A stretch of DNA of 64,000 nucleotides. Origin: Blakeslea trispora. Taxonomy: Eukaryota; Mucoromycota; Mucoromycetes; Mucorales; Choanephoraceae. A program made the position numbers and the translations under genes. Positions 34,340 through 44,906 of this stretch are shown piece by piece. Each line of letters starts with the position of its first letter. Position 1 is the first letter of the stretch. A model generated the notes under the pieces. It was not told where the DNA came from, made no database searches, and saw only the letters and a program-made list of their open reading frames with translations. The stretch is taken from assembly GCA_025331445.1 (NCBI GenBank), contig JAIWNE010000031.1, positions 1 through 64,000 of the forward strand, written 5' to 3'.

Positions 34340-35083
34340 CCATTTTTGCTTTAGACTATCCAAATGTCATAGTGGGTGAAGTTAGAGACAGGACGTGATA
34401 CTAAAGAACAAAAACAAAGAAAAGCGAGAGAAAACTGAGCATAATAGCGCTTATTGCTAAGAAAGCTGAGGAATCAAAAAGAAGAGAAGAAGCAGAAGGA
34501 GCAAGGCACAATAAGCACTATGGACAAGAGTGAAGGCAAGCGTGAAGGACGATTGTTTGAACAAGTATCAAATTGATATGATGGTCAGGACAGAAGCCCA
34601 TAATTTACCACAAAGGGGAGACACACATTAACAAGGCTCAAGAGCAACACAATCTGAATGTGTCACTAAAGCCAATGAGCCCCCTAAACCCACTCTCCTA
34701 CAGACACCTGCAACTAGACAAACAAGAGAAAGACAGACAAAAGACGCCGCACGCAACAAAGCCAGATGCTCAGTTTTAGATTAATAAAGGAAGGAAGTAG
34801 AGAGCAGATATTAGAAGCGCAACAAAAGAAAACATAGATAGAAGAAGTGTCTTGATCGCTTTTACGAATGACAAGCTTATAGTAAGTCTTGTTTGGTTTT
34901 GTTGTTACAGGATCAAAAAAGTGTATAACAGCAATCTGTTTCTCTCAGTGTACAATCTATTTCTGGAAATGATACATTATGCATTTGGAAGAGACACCAA
35001 TTTCATTGCTTTTTTCTATATATGGCTCAGCACAAGGTCTCCTAACAATTTTCAGAGATAAGCTCTCGAGCATACATTTAGGC
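34340..35083 (+). repeat. 744-bp direct repeat, copy A
   Basis: Matches 46480-47223 base for base at a constant offset of 12140, with one difference noticed (C at 35071, T at 47211). It starts 80 bases after the RACK1 stop. The purine-rich first half looks like degenerate coding sequence in no recognisable family; the 69-codon frame at 34852-35061 recurs only because the repeat does. Confidence 0.95.
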
Positions 35084-35256
35084 ATTTATTCCATGCACTT
35101 CATTGGTAGTGACAGTTTGACATTAATTATTGATGATTGAACATACTCACTATCTTACCAAGCGGGCTGTACATTTGCCAATTTAGAGATACCTTTTGTG
35201 TGTATGTTTCTTGCATTCACAATTGTTGGTATCACTGAAGAAGTGAAATTGACTAA
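35079..35256 (+). pseudogene. Fragment of MHYT-gene exon 2
   Basis: Corresponds to about 21584-21757 of the MHYT gene: SMHFIGSDSLTLIIDD, an in-frame TGA, then SYQAGCTFANL and CMFLAFTIVGITEEVK. The exon's first part and all other exons are missing. Homology begins within the last few bases of direct repeat A, so the duplication border and the fragment border nearly coincide. It cannot make a protein. Confidence 0.85.
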
Positions 35257-35289
35257 AGCAAAAACTTCAAACTTGAAGTAAGCGGATAT

Positions 35290-35539
35290 AGTGGAATAGA
35301 AGGGGTTTGCATACTTGATAGAAGCCCCGAGGAAATCGCTCCAAGGCAATTTAAATTCAGAACCATCGCTAATACCCTAGTCTGCCCGGTCTACACTCCC
35401 AAGACATTCTTGGAGAGAACAGGTAACCTACGCCAAAATCTACCTAACGGTCATAAGCTATTTTTGAAGTATATTGATAGGAAATACACTACCAAGATAG
35501 AATCAGTAAATAGCAATTTAGTAGCTGTGTGGGTTTAAG
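35290..35539 (+). pseudogene. Tyrosine-recombinase (Crypton/DIRS-type integrase) fragment
   Basis: An open stretch of about 80 codons reads FRTIANTLVCPVYTPKTFLE, RTGNLRQ, LFLKYIDRKYTT and SNLVAVWV before TAA. This resembles the core of eukaryotic tyrosine recombinases (CPV-T-xx-YLxRT, R, LF pattern) that precedes the catalytic HxxR...Y. Those catalytic residues are absent; weak frame-shifted similarity may run on to about 35840. A remnant of a YR transposon; the exact class is not resolvable. Confidence 0.5.
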
Positions 35540-35839
35540 AACTGATTGAGAGATGAAGGAGTTGATGCAGTTAACTTTGGATCATTAATTAAGAGTAGCG
35601 CTACTTTTGTTGTCCAACAAGAAATATCAATATATCAAATCAAGTTACATGCTAACTGTGGCCTCAATACGGACACATTTGAGAGACTCTATTTGGGCTC
35701 TGCTGATGGTCTTGGACATGTTCAAGAAATAAGCCAGAGGATATCTCAAGCTACTGACAAGAGAACCACATTTGAAGTAGGAGTGAGCCATGCGGCAATT
35801 GCGATAAGTACAACTCACAATTCTGCATGCGCTTATTAA

Positions 35840-36221
35840 AAACCATTGATTGATTTTCTTTTATAAGGATATAAAAAGTCAATTTACCAAGTGATTGAAT
35901 GGCAAGTTGTAGCTATATTTTTGGGTTTTGTAGTTTTAAAGTGTATTCGTGGGTGGCTTTTTATTTAAGAGGAAATTGCATACAATCGGATTATTATGTT
36001 GAGTTGAGGATAGAAAAAGATCAAGAGAAACTGCCCTCAACAAGTTGTAAATGGAGAAAAACAGAAGAGGGCGATGAGGAATACCCTTTTGAATAGAAGC
36101 TTCCTCAGAAGCGGTATAAACGAGCGTGCGAATTTGTTCAAAGATAATAGAGGAAAAGAAGGGTTGAGAATCGAAGGTTAGCTGTCAATAAGCTCGCCAA
36201 AGGCAATGAATAGTGGAGCCA
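35840..36221. other. Degenerate interval between transposon fragments
   Basis: About 380 bases, probably decayed transposon sequence. No intact frame is recognised; the right part continues the LINE tail on the minus strand. Confidence 0.4.
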
Positions 36222-36632
36222 TCAATGACTGAAGCGGAGACAACAGGGAAAATAAGCTAGCGAGGAAAAATCGAGTGAGAGGATGGCCTGGATCACCGGA
36301 AGAGGAACATTTAGTAGATCAACAGAGCCTTGGAATAATTGACTCCATATTAACTGGTATACCTGAAGCTTAATAGGACAACAAATAATGAATTGATCGA
36401 AATCCTCGTAAGAACAGTTGCAATTGTCATCTGCTATAGCGTTTGGCATAATACGAAATAGAGATTGACGGTTGGAAAGTTTTTCATGAGTCAATCGAAA
36501 CCACAGATTTCTCACTGGAGCTATCATTGGTGTTTGGAAGAAAGCTTTCCAATTTGCACTCGATATGTTAGGCCTTAGATGTTGTTGTTCTTCAAAAATA
36601 TTTCTAACCAAATCTTCTATATTTGTTACCAA
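36222..36632 (-). pseudogene. LINE ORF2 C-terminal (zf-RVT) fragment
   Basis: The minus-strand frame reads NLWFRLTHEKLSNRQSLFRI, then CNCSYEDFDQFIICCP, the cysteine-containing tail found after reverse transcriptase in LINE ORF2 proteins. Equivalent to the tail at 39904-40176 of the larger LINE but clearly diverged, so it is a separate 5'-truncated insertion. No endonuclease or reverse transcriptase remains. Confidence 0.7.
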
Positions 36633-36712
36633 CTAAGCCACTTTAAGCTTGTGCAATGAGAAAAAACAAAAATTGCCCGTAGACTTTTTTTTCTCTGAAC
36701 AATCAACCTAAG

Positions 36713-37240
36713 GTTTTTGTTCTTAAACTGCAAAGGCTTTTTACGATCTAAGTTGCCGTTCGTCGGCTAACCTGAGACTTTAGAGCTTTTGTAGTTTATG
36801 CTAACTACCTCGACATGTCATATTACAGTTATTCTAGCAAAGGCTTTTTACGATCTAAGTTACCGTTCGTCTGCTAACTTGAGAATATTAAGCTGGCGTA
36901 GGGTCTGCTGTTATATGCGCCTGTCTGTTTGCATTTTTTGTTGCTCTAGCTGCAAAGGCTTTTTACGATCTAAGTTGCCGTTCGTCGGCTAACCTGAGAC
37001 TTTAGAGCTTTTGTAGTTTATGCTAACTACCTCGACATGTCATCTTATTTTTGGAAATGTTTTTTTTTGTTCTTAAACTGCAAAGGCTTTTTACGATCTA
37101 AGTTGCCGTTCGTCGGCTAACCTGAGACTTTAGAGCTTTTGTAGTTTATGCTAACTACCTCGACATGTCATATTACAGTTATTCTAGCAAAGGCTTTTTA
37201 CGATCTAAGTTACCGTTCGTCTGCTAACTTGAGAATACTA
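36713..37240 (+). repeat. Five-copy about 52-bp repeat cluster within a 350-bp duplicated arrangement
   Basis: Core units starting GCAAAGGCTTTTTACGATCT occur at 36730, 36837, 36952, 37080 and 37187. Units 1, 3 and 4 are a long form, continuing through CTTTTGTAGTTTATGC to CGACATGTCAT; units 2 and 5 are a variant form (GTTACCG, GTCTGC, CTTGAGAAT). The pair 1+2 recurs as 4+5 at an exact 350-base spacing. The long form contains a small hairpin GCCG-TTCGT-CGGC flanked by GTT/AAC. Spacers differ and repeats are few, so it is not a CRISPR array. Function unknown. Confidence 0.85.
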
Positions 37241-37436
37241 GGCTGATATAGTTTTTGTCTTTTGTGTTTATAAGTTAAAGGAACAGCAATATAATCGCTT
37301 TTGATAAAGCCAGGTTTAAAACAATTTATTTACAATTTTCTTTTTTTTGTATTTACAGCTGTAAAACATGTAGTCGGATATTGACAATCTCTTCTATCTG
37401 GACGGATTGCTGCTATTGCTACCTTTGTTTCGATGC

Positions 37437-39301
37437 TCAACAAGTGACGCTATTAACACAACCTTCAGTGAACAATACAGAGTGCTCAAATGTATAGTTT
37501 ACCTTCCATCCCAACAAAGCAACAAATGTATTGGTAAAGTCACCCGTTAACTCTTTTAGCTTTGTTGGGACTATGATTGCTTCCTTTGGTTCGCTTACAT
37601 AAATCCCTCCTGACTCTTGCATATGGCAGAATCTGCCAGATTGTCCTATGACATATTGACAAGAAATTAGTATGACGAATCAATTTTTGGATCAATAGGG
37701 CTTACCTTCCCAGTTAAAGTACACAAGTGGATCTTCAACAAACATCTTCCACATACCAATCTTGATTGTTTGGTTCAAACGCAAGCTCTTGCTAGCCTGA
37801 CGTTGAACCAAGTTCTTCTGCTTGTTGGACTTGAATTCACAGAACGCGAGCTCAACATCATTTTCATTACATATGATCAAGTCCATCTTTCGACCGGAAT
37901 GCGAGGAGGTAACGGTAGCGGGAGAAGAAGAGGAGACGGGAGAAACTGACATAGAGTTTGTGTTGTAGTTGCTGTTGCTACCTCTAGAGAAGTTATACTC
38001 GTTGAGTGAGTAGATTTCCCGAGTGTTTCGTCCAATTGTCTCTCCTCTAGGAAGCATACATAATGTAAGACAGCGATCTAAATAAATTCAATGCCAATAC
38101 ACCTACGTCTTGGTAGTCAAGCAGCTATTGTCAAAAACAATGGCCAACAGCTCATTGATTCTGGCCACTTTCTCTGCTTCGGATTCCTTTTTTCGCTTCG
38201 ACCAAGCTTCAAAGTTGTGCAACCTTTAAATTAAATTAAATTAAATTAGGCTGAGACATCAGTCACGCAACAGCAGTAGAACTTACAAATAGCTGTAGCC
38301 CTGAAGCACTTGGTATTCGGGCGAGTGTCGCTTTCGTTCCTTGATTAACTCGAGTTGTCTAGTTAAGACGACTTCCAGGCTTTCATCAATACCTTTCTTA
38401 GATGCCTGTCAGAGTCTGTTAGTAGAAGAACCATATATGTAGCACCCATGTAGACATACCTTCAGTACTTGCTTTGAAAGAGCTTCAAGATTCTTCTTGT
38501 CTTGATCTTCAATTAAGCTAATGTCGGATTTGATATTGTGTACAACCCTCCAAAAGTTACTACAACTAATGTATTTCTTGTATATGGCGATGTTGTCCTC
38601 AGACTTGTCAACGATATATGAAAGTGAGAGCCTTTAATAAAATAGTCAGGTAACATGATTTGAGGTATAAGTAGCAAAGCACTTACTTAAGAACATTTTT
38701 CTCGCTTGCTGTTAAATTATCATAGTTTTTGAGTAATTTGATACTCATTTTGTCAATTAGTACTTTTGGATTGATTGATTGTGACTTTTCTACATGGTCA
38801 ATAATGCCCTTGTGTTGCTCAAAAAAGTCTTTCAGATCATGACATTCACACTTTGAGAAAATCTTAGTCAACAAGTTTCTATAACATATCAAGTATAATT
38901 GAGTATTTACCAAGAGATAAAACCACTGGAACATAATGTTTCTTGTGGCTTCCGCCGTTGTCTGTTGCAAATTAGTTTTCATGTTGAATAAAAATTCGGT
39001 TGAAATACCTCTTTGTAGTAAAATGCTTTCTTAACCTGCCCCATAGCAATATTCGATCTGACGTTGGTAGCATTAGGATAAATGGCTAAGAAAGCTTTTT
39101 CAAAAGCACCCTTCAAATGCCTTAACATTGTTTCAATTGAATCAAACTGATGGTCTTCAAAAGACTTCAGATTAGTATCAATAAATTCAGCAAGTGTGGC
39201 AGATTCGTTGACAGAAATAAAAGCACGAATATCTATAAGGTGACATAAGTAACCATTTAGAAAGCTACAAATCATTCACTACCATCGTCTAAGTTTGGCA
39301 T
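37437..39301 (-). CDS. PD-(D/E)XK-like protein of unknown function, intron-rich
   Basis: The start codon is complementary to 39299-39301; exon 1 is only 19 bases (MPNLDDD after joining). Further exons are inferred at about 39232-39009, 38962-38683, 38640-38460, 38405-38290, 38223-38105, 38057-37705 and 37650-37437; the stop is complementary to 37437-37439. The C-terminal third has GRKMDLIICN, then ELAFCEFKSNK and QASKSLRLNQ (about 37895-37770). An Asp followed about 16 residues later by E-x-K on adjacent strands is the PD-(D/E)XK nuclease pattern. I recall a Mucorales-expanded family with the same GRKxDLI...EWK...KNLRLN layout, but no assigned function. The helical N-terminal half has no known domain. 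Lying among transposons but apparently intact, it may be transposon-associated or a lineage-specific host gene. Confidence 0.6.
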
Positions 39302-39648
39302 TTTTATAACTTTTAATTAAATAAGCAATGGTTGATAACAGATTATATAGAAGATTGAATTGATAGGTATGAATCTGGATAATAGCGCGACAGACAAAGC
39401 AGGTGTGAATTGTAAGGAAAAAGAAAAATGTGGAATCAAATCGACATACACTTTTCTCAAACAATGTCACAGTCTCGAAAATATAACGGCCATCTTGTAC
39501 AGTCAGACCTAGTATTTTTTTTTAAATGGAGTTTCATTTGTTGCACGTATCAATGAATAAAATTGAAAGTGGTGGTCAACAATTGGAAATAGAAGAGAAC
39601 AAAATGTTAATTAGGTATGAGACTCAAGAAAATAAAAAGGAGCATGAA

Positions 39649-42600
39649 TCAGCCGTTAACAAAATTGTCTTCAGTGTGGTGGCGGTTGACTGCAATACGA
39701 AGATTTCGCATAACGCAGAGAGCAGAGAAGGGAATAACTTGGATGGTGTGAAGCCTATGTGACTTCCAAATTCCTGCCAAGGCTACTGTCAAAATCAAAG
39801 GAGCCGAGAAGAGGCAAGAGGGCAATATTCGAATAGAGTGGAAGGTGAGAAAGGAAAACACCACAAAGATGCGATCAATAGTATGGCCAGGCCAGAGGTA
39901 TTCTCAAATTAGATGGTCCCAAAATACGAATTTGGGAGGACAGCGGAAGAACATATGGAAGATACCCTCAACGTCACTACAGAATGTGCAGGAAGAAGAT
40001 GAATATTTGCTTGGAAGAATATGAACTAGAATTCGTCGAGAGGGGGTCAGTCTGTGCAAGAGTCGATATAGAACGTTCCGCTGAACAGCACTAAGTGATA
40101 GTCGCCAGAAGCGAGTCCAAGCGGCTTTAGAGAGCTGTTGATGATGTTGGGGGGGAGGTTGCGGTATGCTTGACAATTTGGCGGCGAAAAGACTGGCAAG
40201 AAGTGCTAGGGTTGCTCAGTGAGGAGCCATCTCCAGTAAGCAGCAAACGGCGGCGGAAGGCAAAAAAATTGCTTGAATGTCGTATAACTGGTACGTGAAT
40301 AGGGTTGAACAGACTGAGAGAAGTAGGCTTTGTGCATTGAGCAAAAACCGGACTAAACTTGCAAAGACCAGTAACTACGGCGTTTCGGAAACGGGCGATA
40401 GAGTTAGCCGAATAAGGAATGTCATTCCGGTTTTGTTTGGGAGAAAGGTAATGATCAACTGGGTGGTAGTTATAGAAGTCAGCAACTGTAGCATTCCAGA
40501 GAGGGCTTGGAAGAGAATAGTCACAGACAGAGTCTATAGTAGCACGCAGGGGCATCTAAGGACCCAGGAACATAGGAGAATTGACGTCTAGGGATGGCGT
40601 CGACCGTACGGCACGCCAATATGATAGTAGTTACCAACGAGGACCTGCTTCGAGGCCTTGCGATAGGGAAAAGTAAACGCAACAATATATTGGCTGTTTG
40701 GAACTGGTTAGCCAAGTGGACGAGCAGGAACTGTTGAACCACAGAAGGGTTGGATGTCTCAAAAAGCAAAGGATCTACCCATCTGTAGAAGAGAGCTAGT
40801 TGCTGGATGGCAGGGTCAAGAAGTCCTGAACCTCCATTGTGTCGAGGAAAAGCCATAATCTTCCAACTCAAGCGAGAAAAAATTTGGCTTGAGACAAAAC
40901 CAGATACCACAGATTGTTTAGATGAGAGAGTTGACTTAGGGAAAGGGACAACTCGTAAGACATGCTAGACTTGGGAGAGAAGGAGTGTATTGGAGACAGT
41001 TGCACGACTGAGAACAGAAAGGTTGCGTCGGCTGTGCAGCTCAGCAAGACGACGAAGTGACCGAAGGAAGGTAAACTTGAAGGAGAAACGCTGTGAACTG
41101 GATTGTATGAAAGGTAAACCGAGATAGATGAGAGGATCAGGGTCAGTGCTGTTCCATACATTAGTGATTTGCAGATCAGCTAGCCCAGATAGCCAATAGA
41201 AACCAAGGTTAGCACCAGTAAGTGAGAAGGCATTAACTTTTTGAAAGTTGATTTTAGCATTAGAAGCAGAGCAATAAAGATTCAGGTGGGCACGCAAGTG
41301 GGTGAGGTCATCGTGGTTTCTCAAAAAGACAAGCATAGCTGAGCTGCTTAATGGATGGCAGAGTACAGGCGGGCAGATGGGGGTTAGTGAAAGTGTACCC
41401 TTGGTACTGGATATCCTCGAGGATCGATAGAAGCAATGGTTCAAGTGCAAAGTCATATAGAATGCAGGAAATGGGGGCGCTCTGTTTTAGTCCTCTCCGT
41501 TTGGCGACGGTTCTTAGGTAAATCCAACCGTTCAAATTGATAGCGATACGATTCTCACGAAATAAGGAACAAATCGACGAGAGGAAGACAGGAGGAAAGC
41601 GCAGATGAAGCATAACAGCCTCAAGATTGTCTAGGTTGACTCTTTCATATGCTTTTCTTGGTCAAGCAGAATGCTAATAGTGTTTGGTGCCACTGTTGGA
41701 TTGAATGAGGCATTCTTCATAATCATCTATGTGAGGAGGCCGTGATCTGCGATGAAGCGGCCAGGTAAGAATCCAAGTTGAAATGGGTTGATAAGATGAG
41801 AGGCGTTTATCATAAGTCGAAGATTGGGTAGTCTGGTGAACATCTTGATATCCGTGTTGATCAACTGGAAGGGACGATAGTTTTGCTCTTGTGTCAGATC
41901 ACCTTTTTGGGATTAAAGTCATTATAGATACCAGCCATGATTGAGGGAAAAGGGATAGGGTTAATGCCACATTGTAGACTTGAACCACAAGAGAACGCAA
42001 AGCAGGAATTCGCAGTAGGATACCTAAGACTTCATATGACAGCCCATCAGCCCCAGGGCTACTTCGTCGAGGTGAGCGACAACCAGCATAGGAAATGTCA
42101 TCCCAAGTAATGGGAAGGAGCATCTTAGTAGATTGGGCTGTGGTAAGTTGGTATCTCTGGAGTGGTTGCAAGAGTCGATCAAGTGAAGCTTGATCTATCG
42201 GCTCAGGACAGTACAGCTGATCGTAAAAGTCTGCCATGGCTGAGGTTTTGTCTTCAGTGATGGTGACTAGCTGTTCCTTGGATGTATCGAAGAGTGAAGA
42301 AATAGTCCGTTGCATTGTGCGAGAGGAGGCCAAATTTTTGAGCAGGCCAGCAGAGCGTTCACCTTTTTCTCTCCAAAATTTACCCGCCTTGAGAGCATTC
42401 ACGTGGGCAATTTCGTCCTGAAGGCTGCCAATCATTGCTTCCAATGTAGGAAGAAGAGAAGAAAGGATGGCAGTGTTTTTATATTCATGCAAGATGCGGT
42501 TCCGTTTGTATTGGTACTTTTTCAACGTCTTTTTTCGCCAAAGATTGGTCTCAAATTGGTAGGATTTGGTATAAGATTTTGCTTCCACTTTAAGGGTGTC

Positions 42601-43380
42601 CAAAAGGATTAAGGAGTATCTGAATATTTTCTATCCTGAACGTTATGAGAATTAAGGAAAGCTTCGATGTGCTTGGTAAGACCATATGATAAAGAAGGGA
42701 GCTTAGCGAGAAAGGGGTTTGCCTTCCACAATTGCGGTCCATTCGATTCAAGGATAGGACGAAAGGTAGCGGCCAAAAGCTCATGATCAGTTTGGGCTGA
42801 GGATGAGAACTCCTGGGAAGTGGTGGTGATGGAAAGATGATGGTCAGAGGAACAAGAAATAAAATCTATTCTGGTGCGAGAGCCAGAAGTAGAGGTAAAA
42901 GTAGGCTGAGACGTTTGGCCAAAATAGTCGCGAAAACGCAGGTCGAGAAGCTCCAACCAAACATCAGCGATACTTGATTTCTGTATCGGGTTAAAGTTGG
43001 GGTCGCCTAAGAGAAATGTGGGTACCTCTTGAACTCTAAGGAATGTCACAAGAGGGATGTTGTTAGATAACTGTTTGTAAAATACTCGCCGAGGAGAGGA
43101 CTGGGCGGGTGTATATATGTTTAGGATCTGGAGGAGAGGGGAAGAAGGATTAGGGCGAGAGTAAGCAGAAGCGCAGAGAAAGCGTCCATCAGCATGAGAG
43201 ATAGTAAGGTGTGGAATGAGATGAAGATGACGTTTTAGGGAGACAATACCACAGTGCGGTCCATAAACTAGAGATAGTGTTAAATAGTAGATCAAATTCT
43301 GCCTGAATAGTGGGATCTATAGCACGAGTTTCTTGTAAGCAAAGGATATCGATATTGAGTGAGCGTATCATATAGAGGAA
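39649..43380 (-). pseudogene. LINE ORF2: AP endonuclease, reverse transcriptase, zf-RVT; inactivated
   Basis: Fragments in order on the minus strand: endonuclease (NIDILCLQETRA near 43350; SRTRIDFISCSSDHH and TDHELLAATF near 42900-42760), reverse transcriptase (SPGADGLSYEVLG near 42040; LLDQEKAYERV near 41660; LKQSAPISCILYDFALEP near 41460; QLSYA near 41345), and a C-terminal zf-RVT tail (YRLLHRLTPSRR; CTFCSDVEGIFHMFFRC near 39960). At least five frame breaks. At the YxDD box the frame goes from QLSYA straight into LVFLRNHDD with the catalytic Asp pair missing, so reverse transcription is impossible. Confidence 0.85.
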
Positions 43381-43465
43381 TGAGAAGAGGATGGATTATG
43401 GGTCTTGCGCAGACCGTGACAATTTATTGTCGCTATAGTGATGTTTGACTCAACCATGGGAAATA

Positions 43466-44746
43466 TTAAAGGCGACGAGAGGCATCCCTGGGACTATCCT
43501 GAAGGATGTTGGAGCATAAAGATTCATCCGTTGTGGTCATCGTATGCATATGTGAAACTTTCAGTTTCTTATTGTCAGAGACCAATTGTGAACTCTCTGT
43601 CTCCGTAACTTCTTCCATCACAGAATCCTTAGTTTCAGCCCCAAATATATCCCGAATGGGCTCTCTATTTTTATGGGACATAGGGACATCTGGTAGATCG
43701 TCCTCCTGTGCGCTTGTTGGCTCATTCCGGATGCATTCCTCTAAAGCGAATAGTGCCTGTGTCTTCTCAGCAGCAATTCGGCTATCCTCCTCTCGAGCCT
43801 GGCGCTGCTGTCTTAGCTTTTCTGTGCGAGCTGCGGCTTTCATAGCAGCTTCCGTTTCCATTTGAGCCTGGTGATGGTTACTCGTTTATTAGGTGGGATT
43901 TGAGAGCCATGTTCACGTCTTGGACGGTCCTTGCTAATATTACCCAGGTCATTACAGTGGTTATCCTTTTGACAGTAGCGGCAGTAAGGGGGCATCTCAT
44001 TCCAGGTGAGGCGAAGCATACACTTACCGTCATTAAACCAATCGATTTCTCTGCGCAAGGATTCTAGTTTAGTGGGATGGGGACGATTCAGATCTAGAAT
44101 GACATAACCCTACCCAAAAAAGGAGTCGCCATCAAGCTGTAGGCCAGCGTCCAAAACGGTTCTGAAATGCGCGAGTCGTTTAAACATTAAATCTCTTAAA
44201 ATTCAAGGGGTTTATAAAGGTTAGTCTCTCAACTTTGACTCTGGCCACTTCGGCGTCAGAGGGGAGACTGGGGTAACCTTTAATAACGGTACCATCCTCC
44301 ATAGTTAAACCATTACCCAGTAGTCTCTCGTATTCGGCACTGGTTTTTTCCCAGAAAGTTTCAATAAAACGACGTTGAAGGTAGCGTCGTTCAACTAATA
44401 GTGTGCCAGAATAAGGGAAATAGGTCTCAGTGTTAAATGAACCAAAGAACTGTTTTAACTCATGCAGATCGCTCATGCTAGTAATATCAATAAGGGTGCT
44501 ATCATCTTTCAACCCCTGAATAAAAGGTCGGACGCAGTAATGCAAGAGGTCATCTTGCCGATGAGCAAACGCAGAAGTTGAAGTTGAAGATTCAAGTACT
44601 GAGCTGGGTCTGTTAGCAACAACAGCCGGCTGGTAAGAAAGCGTTTGTCGTTGCGCAATTTGAGCCCGAGAAAGAGTAGGGTTTCGACAGCCACCAGGTT
44701 TGGTAGCAGTTGAGCGTGGATTCGAATTTTTGTGTGAAAGAACCAT
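43466..44746 (-). pseudogene. LINE ORF1 (nucleic-acid-binding, CCHC-type knuckle), broken
   Basis: The minus-strand frame starts at 44746 (MVLSHKNSNPRSTATKP), runs about 188 codons and stops near 44180; it resumes in other frames at 44058 (RLTWNEMPPYCRYCQKDNHC, a zinc-knuckle remnant) and 43861-43466 (a charged tail). ORF1 proteins of this kind coat the element's RNA. The breaks at about 44180 and 43850 show it is not functional. Confidence 0.75.
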
Positions 44747-44747
44747 G

Positions 44748-44906
44748 AGTCAGACCTATTGAATTTGGCGTTTCATAAAAAGGAATGGCGCATTCACTAA
44801 TATTGTTTCATCTTGATTTGCACTTTTACAAGAAGTATTAGAATGAAACAATATTAGTGAATGCGCCATTCCTTTTTATGAAACGCCAAATTCAATAGGT
44901 CTGACT
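44748..44906. repeat. Perfect 64-bp inverted repeat (foldback) at the LINE 5' border
   Basis: Arms 44748-44811 and 44843-44906 are exact reverse complements, separated by 31 bases. The right end reads GGTCTGACTGTAT, i.e. inward TACAGTCAGACC, which looks like a Tc1/mariner terminus (TA then CAGT). The left end lacks the matching CAGT start. Either a miniature inverted-repeat element or a foldback formed at the LINE 5' junction. Confidence 0.9.

Larger units (their letters stand above)
39513..44746 (-). mobile_element. Non-LTR retrotransposon (LINE), near full length but dead
   Basis: Read on the minus strand: ORF1 with a CCHC-like knuckle, then ORF2 with apurinic endonuclease, reverse transcriptase and a zf-RVT tail. 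The likely 3' end is a T run on the plus strand (39514-39523), i.e. a short poly-A tail. Several frameshifts and stops break both frames. The domain order matches L1/Tx1-like elements common in Mucorales. The upstream end abuts a perfect 64-bp foldback. Confidence 0.88.

Noticed and set aside
34852..35061. 69-codon frame present identically in both 744-bp repeats
   Set aside because: Its second appearance (46992-47201) is simply the repeat; composition is not protein-like and no relative is recognised.
36713..37240. CRISPR-like array
   Set aside because: Only five units, unequal spacers (about 55-75 bases) that are themselves repeated, no cas genes, and eukaryotic context.
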